Position numbers and translations under genes: made by a program. The notes under the pieces are model-generated. The model did not search any database, was not told the DNA's origin, and saw only the letters and a program-made list of their open reading frames with translations. A stretch of DNA of 64,000 nucleotides from Magnetaquicoccus sp039908525. GTDB lineage: Bacteria; Pseudomonadota; Magnetococcia; Magnetococcales; Magnetaquicoccaceae. Positions 26,578 to 35,115 of the stretch are shown here, in pieces. Location of the stretch: NCBI GenBank assembly GCA_039908525.1, contig JAMOAY010000008.1, positions 62,001 through 126,000 of the forward strand, given 5' to 3'. Position 1 is the first letter of the stretch. Every line of letters starts with the position of its first letter.

Positions 26578-28242
26578 TCACATCCAGAAGGATAATTTGT
26601 TGGAGAACAGATCCCATTCCCGGGTTGCCAGCGTCAGCGCGCGCTGAATGCGCCCCTCCTGCCACTCCTGTATGGAGGGCGCGGCGTTGTCTTCTTTGCC
26701 CACCCGCCGGCTCAAGAAGCGGCTGCAACCCTGGACATGAACCAGCAGATGCAGGGCGGCCTGCACCTTGCCCAGAGACTCCTGAAAGGAGCTGCGGGCA
26801 CCCGTCTGTTTCAAACGTTTATTGATAAACAGTTCCGTAAACAGATCCGTTGCATGGCTCATCCGGTCGATCTCATCCCGCAAGGCAGAACGGGTCGCCA
26901 GATCCATCTCGGGCCACTGCCTGCCCTGTTTGCGCAGCTGTGCTTGGTATCGCTGCAGGCAGTCTGTCACCAGCTGCGCAACCGGCATATCCAGTCCTTC
27001 CCGTTGTGCCGGATCCGACAGGAATTCCCATTGGTTGCCGGTTATCCACTGCTCCATGCCCAGGACCAGGCGGGTGTAACGGAAGGAAGCCAGGCTCTTT
27101 TCCAGACGCTTGATGGCCAGCAACAAACCGTTCTTGCCCTTCAACAGCAGCTCTTCCAACCCCGAATGGGTGGCAAACTGCTCGATCAAGGGTTCCAGGG
27201 TCTCCCGGAGCAGGGTCTGACACTCCTGCACCAACAGCAGCTCTTTCAACAACCAGGCGATCTCCTGCTCCTGCTCCGCAACAATCTCCCTGGGCAACAG
27301 ATCGCGGTACAACTCGACCAGAATCTGCAAGCGGCCCGCCATCTGGTACAGCAGACGAACCCCTTCGAGTTTGCTCTGCTTGCCCCCGTACAACACAGTC
27401 GATTGATGGAGTTGCATCCGCTGCAGGAGAGCGGCACAGAGCGAGACAAACGCCTGCTGACAGGTCATCTCGCCATTCAACTTGAGCAGGGGGAGATCGG
27501 CCACCCCCTCCTCTGCCGAACCATCCCCTTTGCCCTCCGAAGAGGTGGCCGAAGGTACTGGCATGAGCAGTGCGGGATCCAGCCAGGCAAAACCACGGGT
27601 AGCCGGGGTCAGAGACAACAGGCCCGGCCCCCCCTTCTCGGCGGCGCCCGCTTTTTCCTGCAGCCCCTTGTCGGACAGAAAAAGTGTATAGGCCACGGTC
27701 AGCGCCGTCTGGAACCAGCGCCCCGTGTGGCCTGCCTGGTGCTCAAAAACCAACTCGTGGAAGGACTGCCGGCTGACACCCAGCTTGATGTAGCCTCGCT
27801 CCTCTCTGAGGAGAATGGAAACCCCACCGGGCAGGCTCAGAACCCACTGTTGTTCCCGGCAATGCAGGGTGAACACGGGTGCCAGGGTTCTGGCATCCGC
27901 ACCGTTCAAGGCCGGACAGGTGGGCAGTTTACGCAGGGTTCTCATATCCAGTTGCTGATCCGGGACCGGGGTCTCCACCCATTTTTTCTCATGCCCCGGT
28001 CCCTCGGCCATGCCGCAACGCTGCACCCACTGCTCCCCCCGCCGGTTCAAGGTCAGCGCCACCTCCTGCCGGTACAACTGCAACGTCGGGGTATCGTAGT
28101 GAATCTCATTGCGCTCCTGGAGGTGGACAGCCCCCGCCGCAGTCCGTACCAACGGATGGTTGTTCAACAACGCCCCCACCCCAGCCGGCAACGGCACCGC
28201 GCTTAAATCCAACCGAATCATTTTGATCAGCGGCAGGGCCAC
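26578..28242 (-). CDS. CYTH/CHAD-domain protein
   Basis: 554 residues from a GTG preceded by GAGGAG at six-base spacing. The N-terminal third resembles a CYTH (triphosphate tunnel) domain: NEIHYDTPTLQLYRQEVAL followed by LNRRGEQWVQRCG corresponds to the YFDTPD..L...G..LR pattern. The hallmark ExExK at the N-terminus is replaced by MIRLDL, so triphosphatase activity is doubtful. The C-terminal third (about 300-550) looks like a CHAD domain: a helical array with GVRLLYQMAGRLQILVELYR and QEIAWLLKELLLVQECQTLL. CHAD domains are known to bind polyphosphate. The gene lies 21 bases after the ZorA-like gene. Domain calls are by motif, with moderate confidence. Confidence 0.6.
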   Translation of the reverse strand: MALPLIKMIRLDLSAVPLPAGVGALLNNHPLVRTAAGAVHLQERNEIHYDTPTLQLYRQEVALTLNRRGEQWVQRCGMAEGPGHEKKWVETPVPDQQLDMRTLRKLPTCPALNGADARTLAPVFTLHCREQQWVLSLPGGVSILLREERGYIKLGVSRQSFHELVFEHQAGHTGRWFQTALTVAYTLFLSDKGLQEKAGAAEKGGPGLLSLTPATRGFAWLDPALLMPVPSATSSEGKGDGSAEEGVADLPLLKLNGEMTCQQAFVSLCAALLQRMQLHQSTVLYGGKQSKLEGVRLLYQMAGRLQILVELYRDLLPREIVAEQEQEIAWLLKELLLVQECQTLLRETLEPLIEQFATHSGLEELLLKGKNGLLLAIKRLEKSLASFRYTRLVLGMEQWITGNQWEFLSDPAQREGLDMPVAQLVTDCLQRYQAQLRKQGRQWPEMDLATRSALRDEIDRMSHATDLFTELFINKRLKQTGARSSFQESLGKVQAALHLLVHVQGCSRFLSRRVGKEDNAAPSIQEWQEGRIQRALTLATREWDLFSNKLSFWM

Positions 28243-28263
28243 GGTCAACTCCTCGTCGAGGCA

Positions 28264-31149
28264 TTATTTGGTGCGCAAACGTCTGCGCAAGGCTTCCAGA
28301 CGTTCACCCAACATTTCGATAAAAACCGTCTGCTCCTGACCGACTGTGTTGATCACCTCTTCCAGCACCCGCCCCAGATCGGCCACCTTCTGCACCATCT
28401 GCTGGGTGCTCTCCTCGTTTTTGTCGAGCAGACCACTCCGCATGCCGTCCAGATCCTGGCTCAGGTTCTGGTTCAATTCGTCGATAATCCGGGTCAAGTG
28501 GCTGTGATGGGTGGTGACGTGGGCGATAACCTCCGAGATCCTGCGTTCGATCTTTTGATCGCTCTCCTGGTCGGCGCGGGAGGTATCCGCCCGCCACCCT
28601 TCCATGGTGGAAACGATGGCATGGCGTTCCGAAGAAAAGCGCTCACGCAACTCGGACAGCCCTTTGGCGAGAGAGCCAAAGCTCTGTTCGATACGACCGG
28701 AGAGCAGCTCGGCCACCTTTTCGGCCACCTCCTTGCCGGATTCCGGCTTGCCCTGCTCCTGCAGGGTCAGGTTCCACGCCCGGGTCAACTGCTCGGCCAA
28801 CTCCCGCATGCGCGTGCCAACCTGAAGTTCGCTTTTTTCCACCAGGGTGTGCTGCTGGAGAACCGCCTGCTCCAACTGGGAAAACTGCTGGGAAAACTGC
28901 TGGACAATCTGCTGGCCGCTTCCTTGCAGCTGAACAGCGACCACCTCTTCCACGCCACTGCGCCAGGCACGCAGCTCGGCCAGAAGCTGTGCCCAATCCT
29001 CTTTGTCGGGCAGTTGCTGGAGCCCCTTGTCCAGGCTGTTCTGCAATCCCAGCAGGAGATCGCTCTGCACCTGCCGTTCCCCCTGTACCAGACGGACAAA
29101 CTCCTCCCTGGAAGGCAGCTGCTGGAACAGTCCATCCAGGGATTTGGTCCACTGCTGGAAGGCCATGCCTTGCGCCTTCTGTGTCTCCCTGATCCGCAAG
29201 CTGACCGCCTCTTCCGTAGGCAGCTTGCTGCTCAACGCTTGAACGGAGGCGTCCCAACCCCGTATGGCCTCTGCCTGCTTTTCCAGGGCGGCGCCGACCA
29301 AGGTCAACCCCTCCTGGCCTGAGGGATCCGGGGTGGCTGTCCGTTGCAAAAGCTGGTCGCCAATCCGTTCAAAACGGCCATCCAGCTGTTCCAGATGAGC
29401 CAGTTTTTCCAAATGAGACAGCTGGGCCAGACCAGTCAGCTGTTCCAGATGGGCCAGCCTGTCCAAATGAGACAACTGGTTCAGGCCGGTCAACTGCTCC
29501 AACAGGGCCAGCTTGTCCAAAGAGGTCAACTGCTCCAGCAGGGTCAGCTTGTCCAAATGGGACAACTTGTCCAACGTGGTCAACTGTTCCAACAGGGTCA
29601 GCTTGTCCAAGTGGGACAGTTTGTCCAGGGAAGAGAGTTTGTCCAAAGAGGAGAGTTGTTCCAGCAGGGTCAATTTATCCAGGGCAGACAATTTCTCCAG
29701 ATGGGACAGCCTGTCCAGGGAGGCCAACTGCCGCTGCAGAAGATCCTGTGTCGTCGCCTGGTTGTTGGCCAGCTCGGCCTTCGCCCGGACAACGGCGGTG
29801 ACAAACTCGCCCATGGTCAGATCCGCATGGCGCAATTGGCCGCTGATCTGTGCAAAATGGCCATCCATTTTTTCCAGCAGTACCAGCTGCCGCTGCAGCA
29901 ACTCCTGGGTCGCTGCATGGTTGCTGGCCATCTCTGCCCGGGAACTGACCACCGCATTGGCAAACTCCCCCAAGGCCACATCCAACCGTTCCCCCACCCC
30001 CAGCAGCTGGATCTCAAACGAGCGCCCATCCTCGCGACGACGACCAGGCGCATCCATGGCTTTGTGCAACAACTGAGGAAATTCCAACAAAAAGGTGCTC
30101 AGAACCGTCTTGAGCTCCGCCGCACCGTCCGGCAACGGGCCGTTCAATCCGGCCAGAGGCTCCAGGGGCTGGATGGTCGTGGTACGTCCCAGGAGCGGAG
30201 CAACCAGCGGGCCGTGTGCCACGACACTGGCCGACAGACGCTCCATCTCCCACTGCAACTGTTGCATCCCGGTCTGGCCATGATCGACCAACTGGGCCAG
30301 ATATTCCGGTTCGATGCCGGCCCGGAACAGATCGTCCATGTCGTGTTGCCAGGCCGTGATCTGGGCATAGCGCCAGTGCAGGAGAAATTTTTCCAGTATG
30401 GTGACCAGAATGGCGGAAAAAATGGCGAAAAATGAGGCAATAAAGGCGGTGGTGATGCCGGCGAAGAGATTTTTCAACTGGAGGGTAATCTGCTGGGCCT
30501 CCACCGAGGGGTTGAACTCGCTGAGCCCCAACAGGATGCCGGCAAAGGTGCTGACGATGCCTGCACCCGTCAAAATTCCCGGCAGGTGACGGAAAAATTC
30601 CACCCGCATGGGCACATCCACCAGGGCCTGGCTGCTGAAGATGGTCTCGGCCGGAACGGTGGAGCGGTAGCGGATCTGGACGGTATCGTCATCGGCGAGG
30701 CGCAGCGTTTGTCGGTGCAGGGTTTCGGCGTACTCCCGCCAGAGACGGGTCATGCGGGGATAATAGAACCAGCCCCAATGGATCGGGCTCTCCTCCGACT
30801 CCCACTCCGGGAGAGAGGCGCGGGCCAGACGACCCGAATGGCGTGATCTTTCCACACTGTGCCTGACCAGGGCCAAACGGATGTAATCCTGCACCGCCTG
30901 CCAGACATAACCGATCAGAAAGAACAGCAAAAAACCGCTGAGCACCCCGAACAGGGTAAAAAGAATCGTGTTGTCCGCCTGATGCTGCAGGGGAATGCGC
31001 AAAAAGGCCGGCAGGGTATCGAAACCGGGAATCGCCTCCAGACTCTTGACCTGGGAGATCTGGTAGCCCATCAAGCTGGACAAACCGATCAGGAACCATG
31101 TCCATAATGCGGAGAGCAGGGACGAAAAAAACGCGAAAGCATTGCCCAT
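28264..31149 (-). CDS. ZorA-like MotA/TolQ/ExbB stator protein with very long repetitive cytoplasmic tail
   Basis: 961 residues. Four membrane segments lie at about 7-28, 60-83, 186-209 and 229-253. The third, FFRHLPGILTGAGIVSTFAG, and the fourth, ITTAFIASFFAIFSAILVT, fit the MotA/TolQ/ExbB channel as it appears in ZorA of Zorya defence systems. A tail of about 700 residues follows: a 53-residue duplicated unit (393-428 and 446-481), then 19 hexapeptide repeats (476-589), then Gln- and Glu-rich coiled coil to the C-terminus. ZorA proteins have a long intracellular tail, but this one is longer than in described E. coli ZorA (about 730 residues in total). It is the first gene of the operon; the ATG has AAAGG upstream. 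Confidence 0.8.
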   Translation of the reverse strand: MGNAFAFFSSLLSALWTWFLIGLSSLMGYQISQVKSLEAIPGFDTLPAFLRIPLQHQADNTILFTLFGVLSGFLLFFLIGYVWQAVQDYIRLALVRHSVERSRHSGRLARASLPEWESEESPIHWGWFYYPRMTRLWREYAETLHRQTLRLADDDTVQIRYRSTVPAETIFSSQALVDVPMRVEFFRHLPGILTGAGIVSTFAGILLGLSEFNPSVEAQQITLQLKNLFAGITTAFIASFFAIFSAILVTILEKFLLHWRYAQITAWQHDMDDLFRAGIEPEYLAQLVDHGQTGMQQLQWEMERLSASVVAHGPLVAPLLGRTTTIQPLEPLAGLNGPLPDGAAELKTVLSTFLLEFPQLLHKAMDAPGRRREDGRSFEIQLLGVGERLDVALGEFANAVVSSRAEMASNHAATQELLQRQLVLLEKMDGHFAQISGQLRHADLTMGEFVTAVVRAKAELANNQATTQDLLQRQLASLDRLSHLEKLSALDKLTLLEQLSSLDKLSSLDKLSHLDKLTLLEQLTTLDKLSHLDKLTLLEQLTSLDKLALLEQLTGLNQLSHLDRLAHLEQLTGLAQLSHLEKLAHLEQLDGRFERIGDQLLQRTATPDPSGQEGLTLVGAALEKQAEAIRGWDASVQALSSKLPTEEAVSLRIRETQKAQGMAFQQWTKSLDGLFQQLPSREEFVRLVQGERQVQSDLLLGLQNSLDKGLQQLPDKEDWAQLLAELRAWRSGVEEVVAVQLQGSGQQIVQQFSQQFSQLEQAVLQQHTLVEKSELQVGTRMRELAEQLTRAWNLTLQEQGKPESGKEVAEKVAELLSGRIEQSFGSLAKGLSELRERFSSERHAIVSTMEGWRADTSRADQESDQKIERRISEVIAHVTTHHSHLTRIIDELNQNLSQDLDGMRSGLLDKNEESTQQMVQKVADLGRVLEEVINTVGQEQTVFIEMLGERLEALRRRLRTK
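29383..29724 (-). repeat. Nineteen tandem 18-base units encoding leucine hexads
   Basis: Within the ZorA-like gene, residues 476-589 are 19 consecutive hexapeptides of the form x-x-Leu-Asp/Glu-Lys/Gln-Leu, for example SHLDKL, TLLEQL, TSLDKL. The DNA shows imperfect 18-base tandem repeats over 342 bases with codon-level variation. Leucines recur every three residues, a period that does not fit a plain heptad coiled coil. Copy number is likely to vary between strains. Confidence 0.9.
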
Positions 31150-31297
31150 TGCGTACCTTTTGTGCCGAATTTAAAAAGAGACACGACGCCGTGTTGTCCC
31201 GTTAGATGAAGACAGGGGCGACCCGTTCAGGGTATTGAACCGTTTGAATGGCCGTTATAGCACAACAACAGCGGGGGGTGACAGGGGGGGATGCCCC

Positions 31298-31804
31298 TCA
31301 CGCCAAAGAGGGTCGCCAAGCGGCCACCCGCTGCTGGACCCGATCCCGTTCCCTGGTGGACAACCCGCTCGCCACCTGTTCCTGAATGGCCCGACTGTGG
31401 GGCAACAGCTCCTGCGGCGCGTTCACACCGGAGAGGCTGAGCCAGAAAAAGGCCTCCTCATCGCTCTGTTCGACCCCCAACCCTTCGTGGTACAGGGCCC
31501 CCAGGGTGTGTTGCGAACGGGGATCGCCCTGCCAGGCGGCGGCCAGCAACCAGCGCGCCGCCTCCACCGGATCACGGCCCACCCCCTGCCCCTGCAGCAG
31601 CATCACCCCCAGATTGTGCTGTGCCGGGGCAATGCCCTGCTCGGCCGCCTTGCGCAACCAGTGGGCAGCGGCTGCATCATCTCTTGCCATCCCTTGCCCC
31701 TGCAACAGCATCGCCCCTAAATTGTGCTGTGCCTTCGGGTTGCCCTGCTCAGCCAGGGTTTGAATCAGGCGCAGATAGCGTTCGGGTGAGGGTGTGCGGC
31801 TCAT
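31298..31804 (-). CDS. Sel1-repeat (TPR-like) protein
   Basis: 168 residues from the ATG at 31804; a TTG seven codons upstream is possible but weaker. Three Sel1-type repeats are visible (AQHNLGAMLLQGQGMARDD, AQHNLGVMLLQGQGVGRDP and SQHTLGALYHEGLGVEQSD), each followed by the A..WL..AA helix. Such proteins are protein-interaction scaffolds. No signal peptide is seen, so it is probably cytosolic. It is transcribed in the same direction as the ZorA-like gene, whose start is 148 bases downstream, and could be part of that transcript. Confidence 0.85.
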   Translation of the reverse strand: MSRTPSPERYLRLIQTLAEQGNPKAQHNLGAMLLQGQGMARDDAAAAHWLRKAAEQGIAPAQHNLGVMLLQGQGVGRDPVEAARWLLAAAWQGDPRSQHTLGALYHEGLGVEQSDEEAFFWLSLSGVNAPQELLPHSRAIQEQVASGLSTRERDRVQQRVAAWRPSLA

Positions 31805-31934
31805 GCCAGCAGGATCCAGGGTCAACGGTTAGGGAAAGCAGGAGGTACGTCCCGCCCGGTTAGCCACTCTACCACCCCCTGCCCCACCACACAAGCATGA
31901 ATCGAGCCAAATCACAGCAACAACGGAGAATGAT

Positions 31935-33098
31935 ATGGAAATCGGACCCAGAGAGGTGGTGACCCCCCGGCTCGGAATGCCTCTGACCATCCCCGAGGGT
32001 ATGACGGCGGTCGAATTTTTCAACAGCCCGAGCAACCTCAAACACTTGGCCCAGGAGAACGGTCTGTTGCGCACGCCGGAGGATTTTCTCCTGTACAGAA
32101 AGCTGTTGGGTCACAGTCTGGAATTCGACACATCGATCATCCTGGACACCTCACAGCGCATCCTGAACCCCCTGGGCCGTCCCGTGCGGCGCGACCAACT
32201 GTCTGTACGCGAGAAAAAGGTCTGGAGCCGGATGACGCAAACCCTGTTTTCCTACATGCTGGAAAAATATCCGGATCCGGACGAACATCTGGTCCTCTGC
32301 GGCGAGGCCAGTCTGGATCCCACTTGGCCATTGAACAAGCCGGGCGTCCCCTCCATCCGCATGATTCACAACCATTTCATGGTTTTCCCTCAGACGCAGC
32401 TGCGTTCGGCTGCCATGGCTTCGGCGCAGGATGTCAATCTGACCGACAGCGGCCATCACGGTCTGTTTCTCCAGGCCTTGAGCGAAGTCTATCACCGGTT
32501 CTTTGCCATACTGGGGTTGCGTATCTTGCAACCGGTTGCCACCCAGGCATCCCAGGTACGCATCACCGGTTTTCCCCAGGGATTGCCCAGCTGGCAGGTG
32601 GAGGGGGGGATGGCCCAATTGGGCAACGCCTTGTTCTGGGACGAGTATGACCGGGTATTGCTGGGATTTCTGGATTTTTATCGGACTTTTTTTGGCCTGG
32701 TTTCCGATCGGACCGCCTCGGTGCCCCCGGAGGCCCATTTTCCCGACCAGATAGAAAATATTTTGTTATTCAATAATGATTTTTTCCATGCCGCCCGGGA
32801 GGTGCGGCGCAGGATACTGCAGGATCCAAAATTTGCCAACGAGATCCGCTGGCAACCGGCCTACAAGCAGCTGTTGTACCGGGATGACCGCGGCCATTTG
32901 ATTGTCACCATCAGCCAGAACTCCGTGGGCAATGCCATCACGGAACTGCTGGGCATTGTGGTGCGCCGGGTGGAGGACGCGGCAGCCTACCGCCGGGCCG
33001 AACCGGCCCTGTTGGCCCGTCTGTTGGAGGTGCGGCAACGGCTGATCCAGGCCGATCTGGGCGCGGGCATCGCAACCTCCTGTTGGCCGGCCGATTGA
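31935..33098 (+). CDS. Protein of unknown function
   Basis: 387 residues, ATG behind CGGAGA. I do not recognise the family. Visible features are RMIHNHFMVFPQTQL near residue 142, which recalls the histidine-rich strand of HIT/GalT-like folds but lacks a full HxHxH triad, a conserved-looking VLCGEASLDPTWPLNKPG just before it, and a C-terminal region with VTISQNSVGNAITELLG. No membrane segment or signal peptide. It is divergent from the Sel1 gene across a 130-base gap that may contain promoters for both. A nucleotidyl-transfer or hydrolase function is possible but only a guess. Confidence 0.65.
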   Translation: MEIGPREVVTPRLGMPLTIPEGMTAVEFFNSPSNLKHLAQENGLLRTPEDFLLYRKLLGHSLEFDTSIILDTSQRILNPLGRPVRRDQLSVREKKVWSRMTQTLFSYMLEKYPDPDEHLVLCGEASLDPTWPLNKPGVPSIRMIHNHFMVFPQTQLRSAAMASAQDVNLTDSGHHGLFLQALSEVYHRFFAILGLRILQPVATQASQVRITGFPQGLPSWQVEGGMAQLGNALFWDEYDRVLLGFLDFYRTFFGLVSDRTASVPPEAHFPDQIENILLFNNDFFHAAREVRRRILQDPKFANEIRWQPAYKQLLYRDDRGHLIVTISQNSVGNAITELLGIVVRRVEDAAAYRRAEPALLARLLEVRQRLIQADLGAGIATSCWPAD

Positions 33099-33165
33099 TT
33101 CGGTAAAAGCGCGGTAACTGTTCAGGTCCACATCATCTTGTTGATTTGAAAACAATCATGGGGGT

Positions 33166-33302
33166 CCGGGGGAGATTATCTCCCCCGGTGGGGGTTTGGG
33201 GGCGAAGCCCCCAAGGGATTGAAAATAAACGGGGCTTTGCCCAGAACCCCACCAGAGGGCTCTGCCCTCTGGACGCCCGCCGGGGAGCGTGACGCTCCCC
33301 GG
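33166..33302. repeat. Palindromic intergenic repeat, copy 3 (four hairpins)
   Basis: The 310-base gene-free stretch 33099-33408 is filled by this array: CCGGGGGAGATTATCTCCCCCGG (33166-33188), TTGGGGGCGAAGCCCCCAA (33196-33214), CCAGAGGGCTCTGCCCTCTGG (33252-33272) and CCGGGGAGCGTGACGCTCCCCGG (33280-33302). It shares GGGGCTTTGCCC, ACCCCACCAG and the terminal AATAGTTTGGCAAA with copies 1 and 2. It separates two convergent genes. Confidence 0.75.
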
Positions 33303-33408
33303 ACCCCTGCAATAGTTTGGCAAATGCAAGAAGATGAAACATTCAGGGGGGATCTGAATAGTTACAAAGCGCGCAGGGATCTCCATCGCCCCTGGATCCC
33401 ATGGGACT

Positions 33409-34113
33409 TCAGCATTGCGCCAGAATCGCCGCCAGCCATTGCTCCTTTTTCCTCTGCAACATCGGACTGGGATGGGCATACAGGAGCCCCTCCGTGTCCA
33501 CCGGCAGGCCGATCAACCGCCATCCCTGCAGCTGTTGCAGACACTGTCTGGCCAACGGCGCCAAACGGATATCGCGTCCCCAACCAATCAGCACCGGCGC
33601 CCCCCCCGGAGGCCCCATCAACTGCCGACGCTCCTCCGTGCGGGCGGGACAAAAAAGGGAGTGTCTCTCCCCGCCCACCACCCGCGCCAGGATGTCCAAC
33701 GTATGCATCAACCGCAGGCTCCTGGTTTCCCGCAGGTCGGAAAGATTGAGTACCCGGGCGTGCTGCCAGCCATGGGCGACCATGACGCGCATGACCTGAT
33801 ACTGGGTGGTATCGGGGCGGCTCAAGACCCGCTCCGGGTGCGCACCCGGTCCCTCCTCACCCACACGACGCGGCGAACCATCGATCGTCAACGGCTTGGA
33901 AGAACCGGGATTCATCATCACCACCAACAGATCGGCCTGGCGACTGTGGAGCCGACGGGGATCCGACGGAACCAGCGGGTGGGCGATCAATTCCAGCACC
34001 GAACGGCAGGCATACGCCCGCCCCCCCAGATCAACCTGGTAAAAATCTCCATAAACGGCAAACAGTTGTTTAAGTTCTGCCGCCCGCAAGGCTGTGGGGG
34101 AATGAATAGGCAT
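33409..34113 (-). CDS. DUF1643-like protein
   Basis: 234 residues. The core DLLVVMMNPGSSKPLTIDG followed by DTTQYQVMRVMVAHGWQHAR and VLNLSDLRETRS resembles DUF1643 proteins, which have a N-P-S motif and a following helix. No signal peptide or membrane segment is present. The function of that family is unknown. The start ATG is close to an AAAGGA, so initiation may be inefficient or may use a nearby codon. It is divergent from gapR, with 120 bases between the starts. Confidence 0.55.
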   Translation of the reverse strand: MPIHSPTALRAAELKQLFAVYGDFYQVDLGGRAYACRSVLELIAHPLVPSDPRRLHSRQADLLVVMMNPGSSKPLTIDGSPRRVGEEGPGAHPERVLSRPDTTQYQVMRVMVAHGWQHARVLNLSDLRETRSLRLMHTLDILARVVGGERHSLFCPARTEERRQLMGPPGGAPVLIGWGRDIRLAPLARQCLQQLQGWRLIGLPVDTEGLLYAHPSPMLQRKKEQWLAAILAQC

Positions 34114-34233
34114 GTCCTTTGCTCTCTTCTCCGCTGCGAGGGATAAAGGTCAAACATTTGACCCACATGGCCGCCGCGCGCGCGACAGCCCCGTTTATAC
34201 CGAACGATATCGTCAACAACCAAGGAGTTTGCC

Positions 34234-34533
34234 ATGCCTGGAGTACATCAAGCCCATCCATCCCCCATGCCCGCCGAAGTGGCCGGCATCACCGGCGCAC
34301 ACCTGCTGCAGTATATTGAACGCATCGAGCGACTGGAGGAGGAAAAAACGGAACTGGGTGAGCAGGTCAAGGAGAGTTTTCAAGAGGCCAAGAGCAACGG
34401 CTTTGATCCCAAAATTCTGCGTATCGTCCTGCGGGAGCGGAAGCGGTCGATGGAAGAGCTGGATGAGGAGGAGACCATGGTACTCCTGTACAAGCAGGCA
34501 CTCGGCATGCTGCCGGTCACTGCCCAGGCATAA
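34234..34533 (+). CDS. gapR: GapR-family (DUF2312) nucleoid-associated protein
   Basis: 99 residues. LLQYIERIERLEEEKTELGEQ, then EAKSNGFDPKILRIVLRERK and a C-terminal EEETMVLLYKQALGM are the DUF2312/GapR pattern. In Caulobacter GapR is a chromosome-structuring protein that binds overtwisted A+T-rich DNA. The N-terminal 22 residues are extra, with several prolines. The ATG has AAGGAG nearby. Its presence supports an alphaproteobacterial host. Confidence 0.88.
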   Translation: MPGVHQAHPSPMPAEVAGITGAHLLQYIERIERLEEEKTELGEQVKESFQEAKSNGFDPKILRIVLRERKRSMEELDEEETMVLLYKQALGMLPVTAQA

Positions 34534-34557
34534 AGCGCAACACGAACCGGCACCCCA

Positions 34558-34588
34558 CCGCCCTCCCTGCCCCTGACAGGGAGGGCGG
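34558..34588 (+). terminator. Hairpin downstream of gapR
   Basis: A perfect 12-base-pair stem (CCGCCCTCCCTG with CAGGGAGGGCGG, seven-base loop) begins 25 bases after the gapR stop and lies before the convergent small gene at 34685. No T-tract follows, so it may be a weak or factor-assisted terminator. Confidence 0.45.
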
Positions 34589-34684
34589 CAAAACTGGCCC
34601 ACTCGCCCCCTGAAAACAGCCCCCGGAATGGACAGAGAGGCAACTATTGCCCCATCCTGCCGGCAAAACCCGCCACGAAACGGG

Positions 34685-34918
34685 TCAGCGTGTGGTTCCG
34701 GACATCGCCATCTTCTGCATGGCCGCCGAAGAGATCGTCACCCGGTAGGCCGACGAGGGGGTGACTGCCCGCCCGCTCTCCACCGTCCTCTGCGCCGTTT
34801 TGTCCCGCTGCGGTCTGACAACACCTTGATTCGCAGTGTCTTTTCCCTGTTGCTGCAGGCTGGATGCAGAACGGACCACCTGGTTGACAAAAAAGTCGGC
34901 GATACTGGAGATGTTCAC
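34685..34918 (-). CDS. Small protein of unknown function
   Basis: 77 residues with a GTG start behind AGAGGAAC. The N-terminus MNISSIADFFVNQVVRSASS recalls small YjfB-like motility-associated proteins, which begin MDISSIA, but the rest (Ser-, Gln- and Thr-rich, ending in VTISSAAMQKMAMSGTTR) does not match well. No membrane segment. It is convergent with gapR and divergent from tRNA-Pro. The good ribosome-binding site and acceptable composition make it a likely gene. Confidence 0.5.
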   Translation of the reverse strand: MNISSIADFFVNQVVRSASSLQQQGKDTANQGVVRPQRDKTAQRTVESGRAVTPSSAYRVTISSAAMQKMAMSGTTR

Positions 34919-35115
34919 GGAAGTTCCTCTGCGAGATACTCTGGCTGGATAAATTCAAGCGGTGCAACCCCACCCGCACGCCTCTCACTCAAGCAAACCT
35001 CGCGCCAATCTGGACATCGAAAAAACTGCAGCTTGCCGGAGAGAAAGTCGGCGATCGCGACATGAAGCCTGGACAGCCGGATGAGGGTGGGGTAGAGTGG
35101 CCTTCATTCGCATTT

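Noticed and set aside
29383..29724. CRISPR-like tandem repeat.
   Set aside because: Units are 18 bases, contiguous without unique spacers, in frame and translate into leucine hexads inside a large coding sequence.
24838..31149. Complete known Zorya defence system.
   Set aside because: ZorA- and ZorB-like genes are present, but no ZorC, ZorD, ZorE, ZorF or ZorG homologue is in the operon; the SNF2 helicase is 13 kb away on the opposite strand. I report it as ZorAB-like only.
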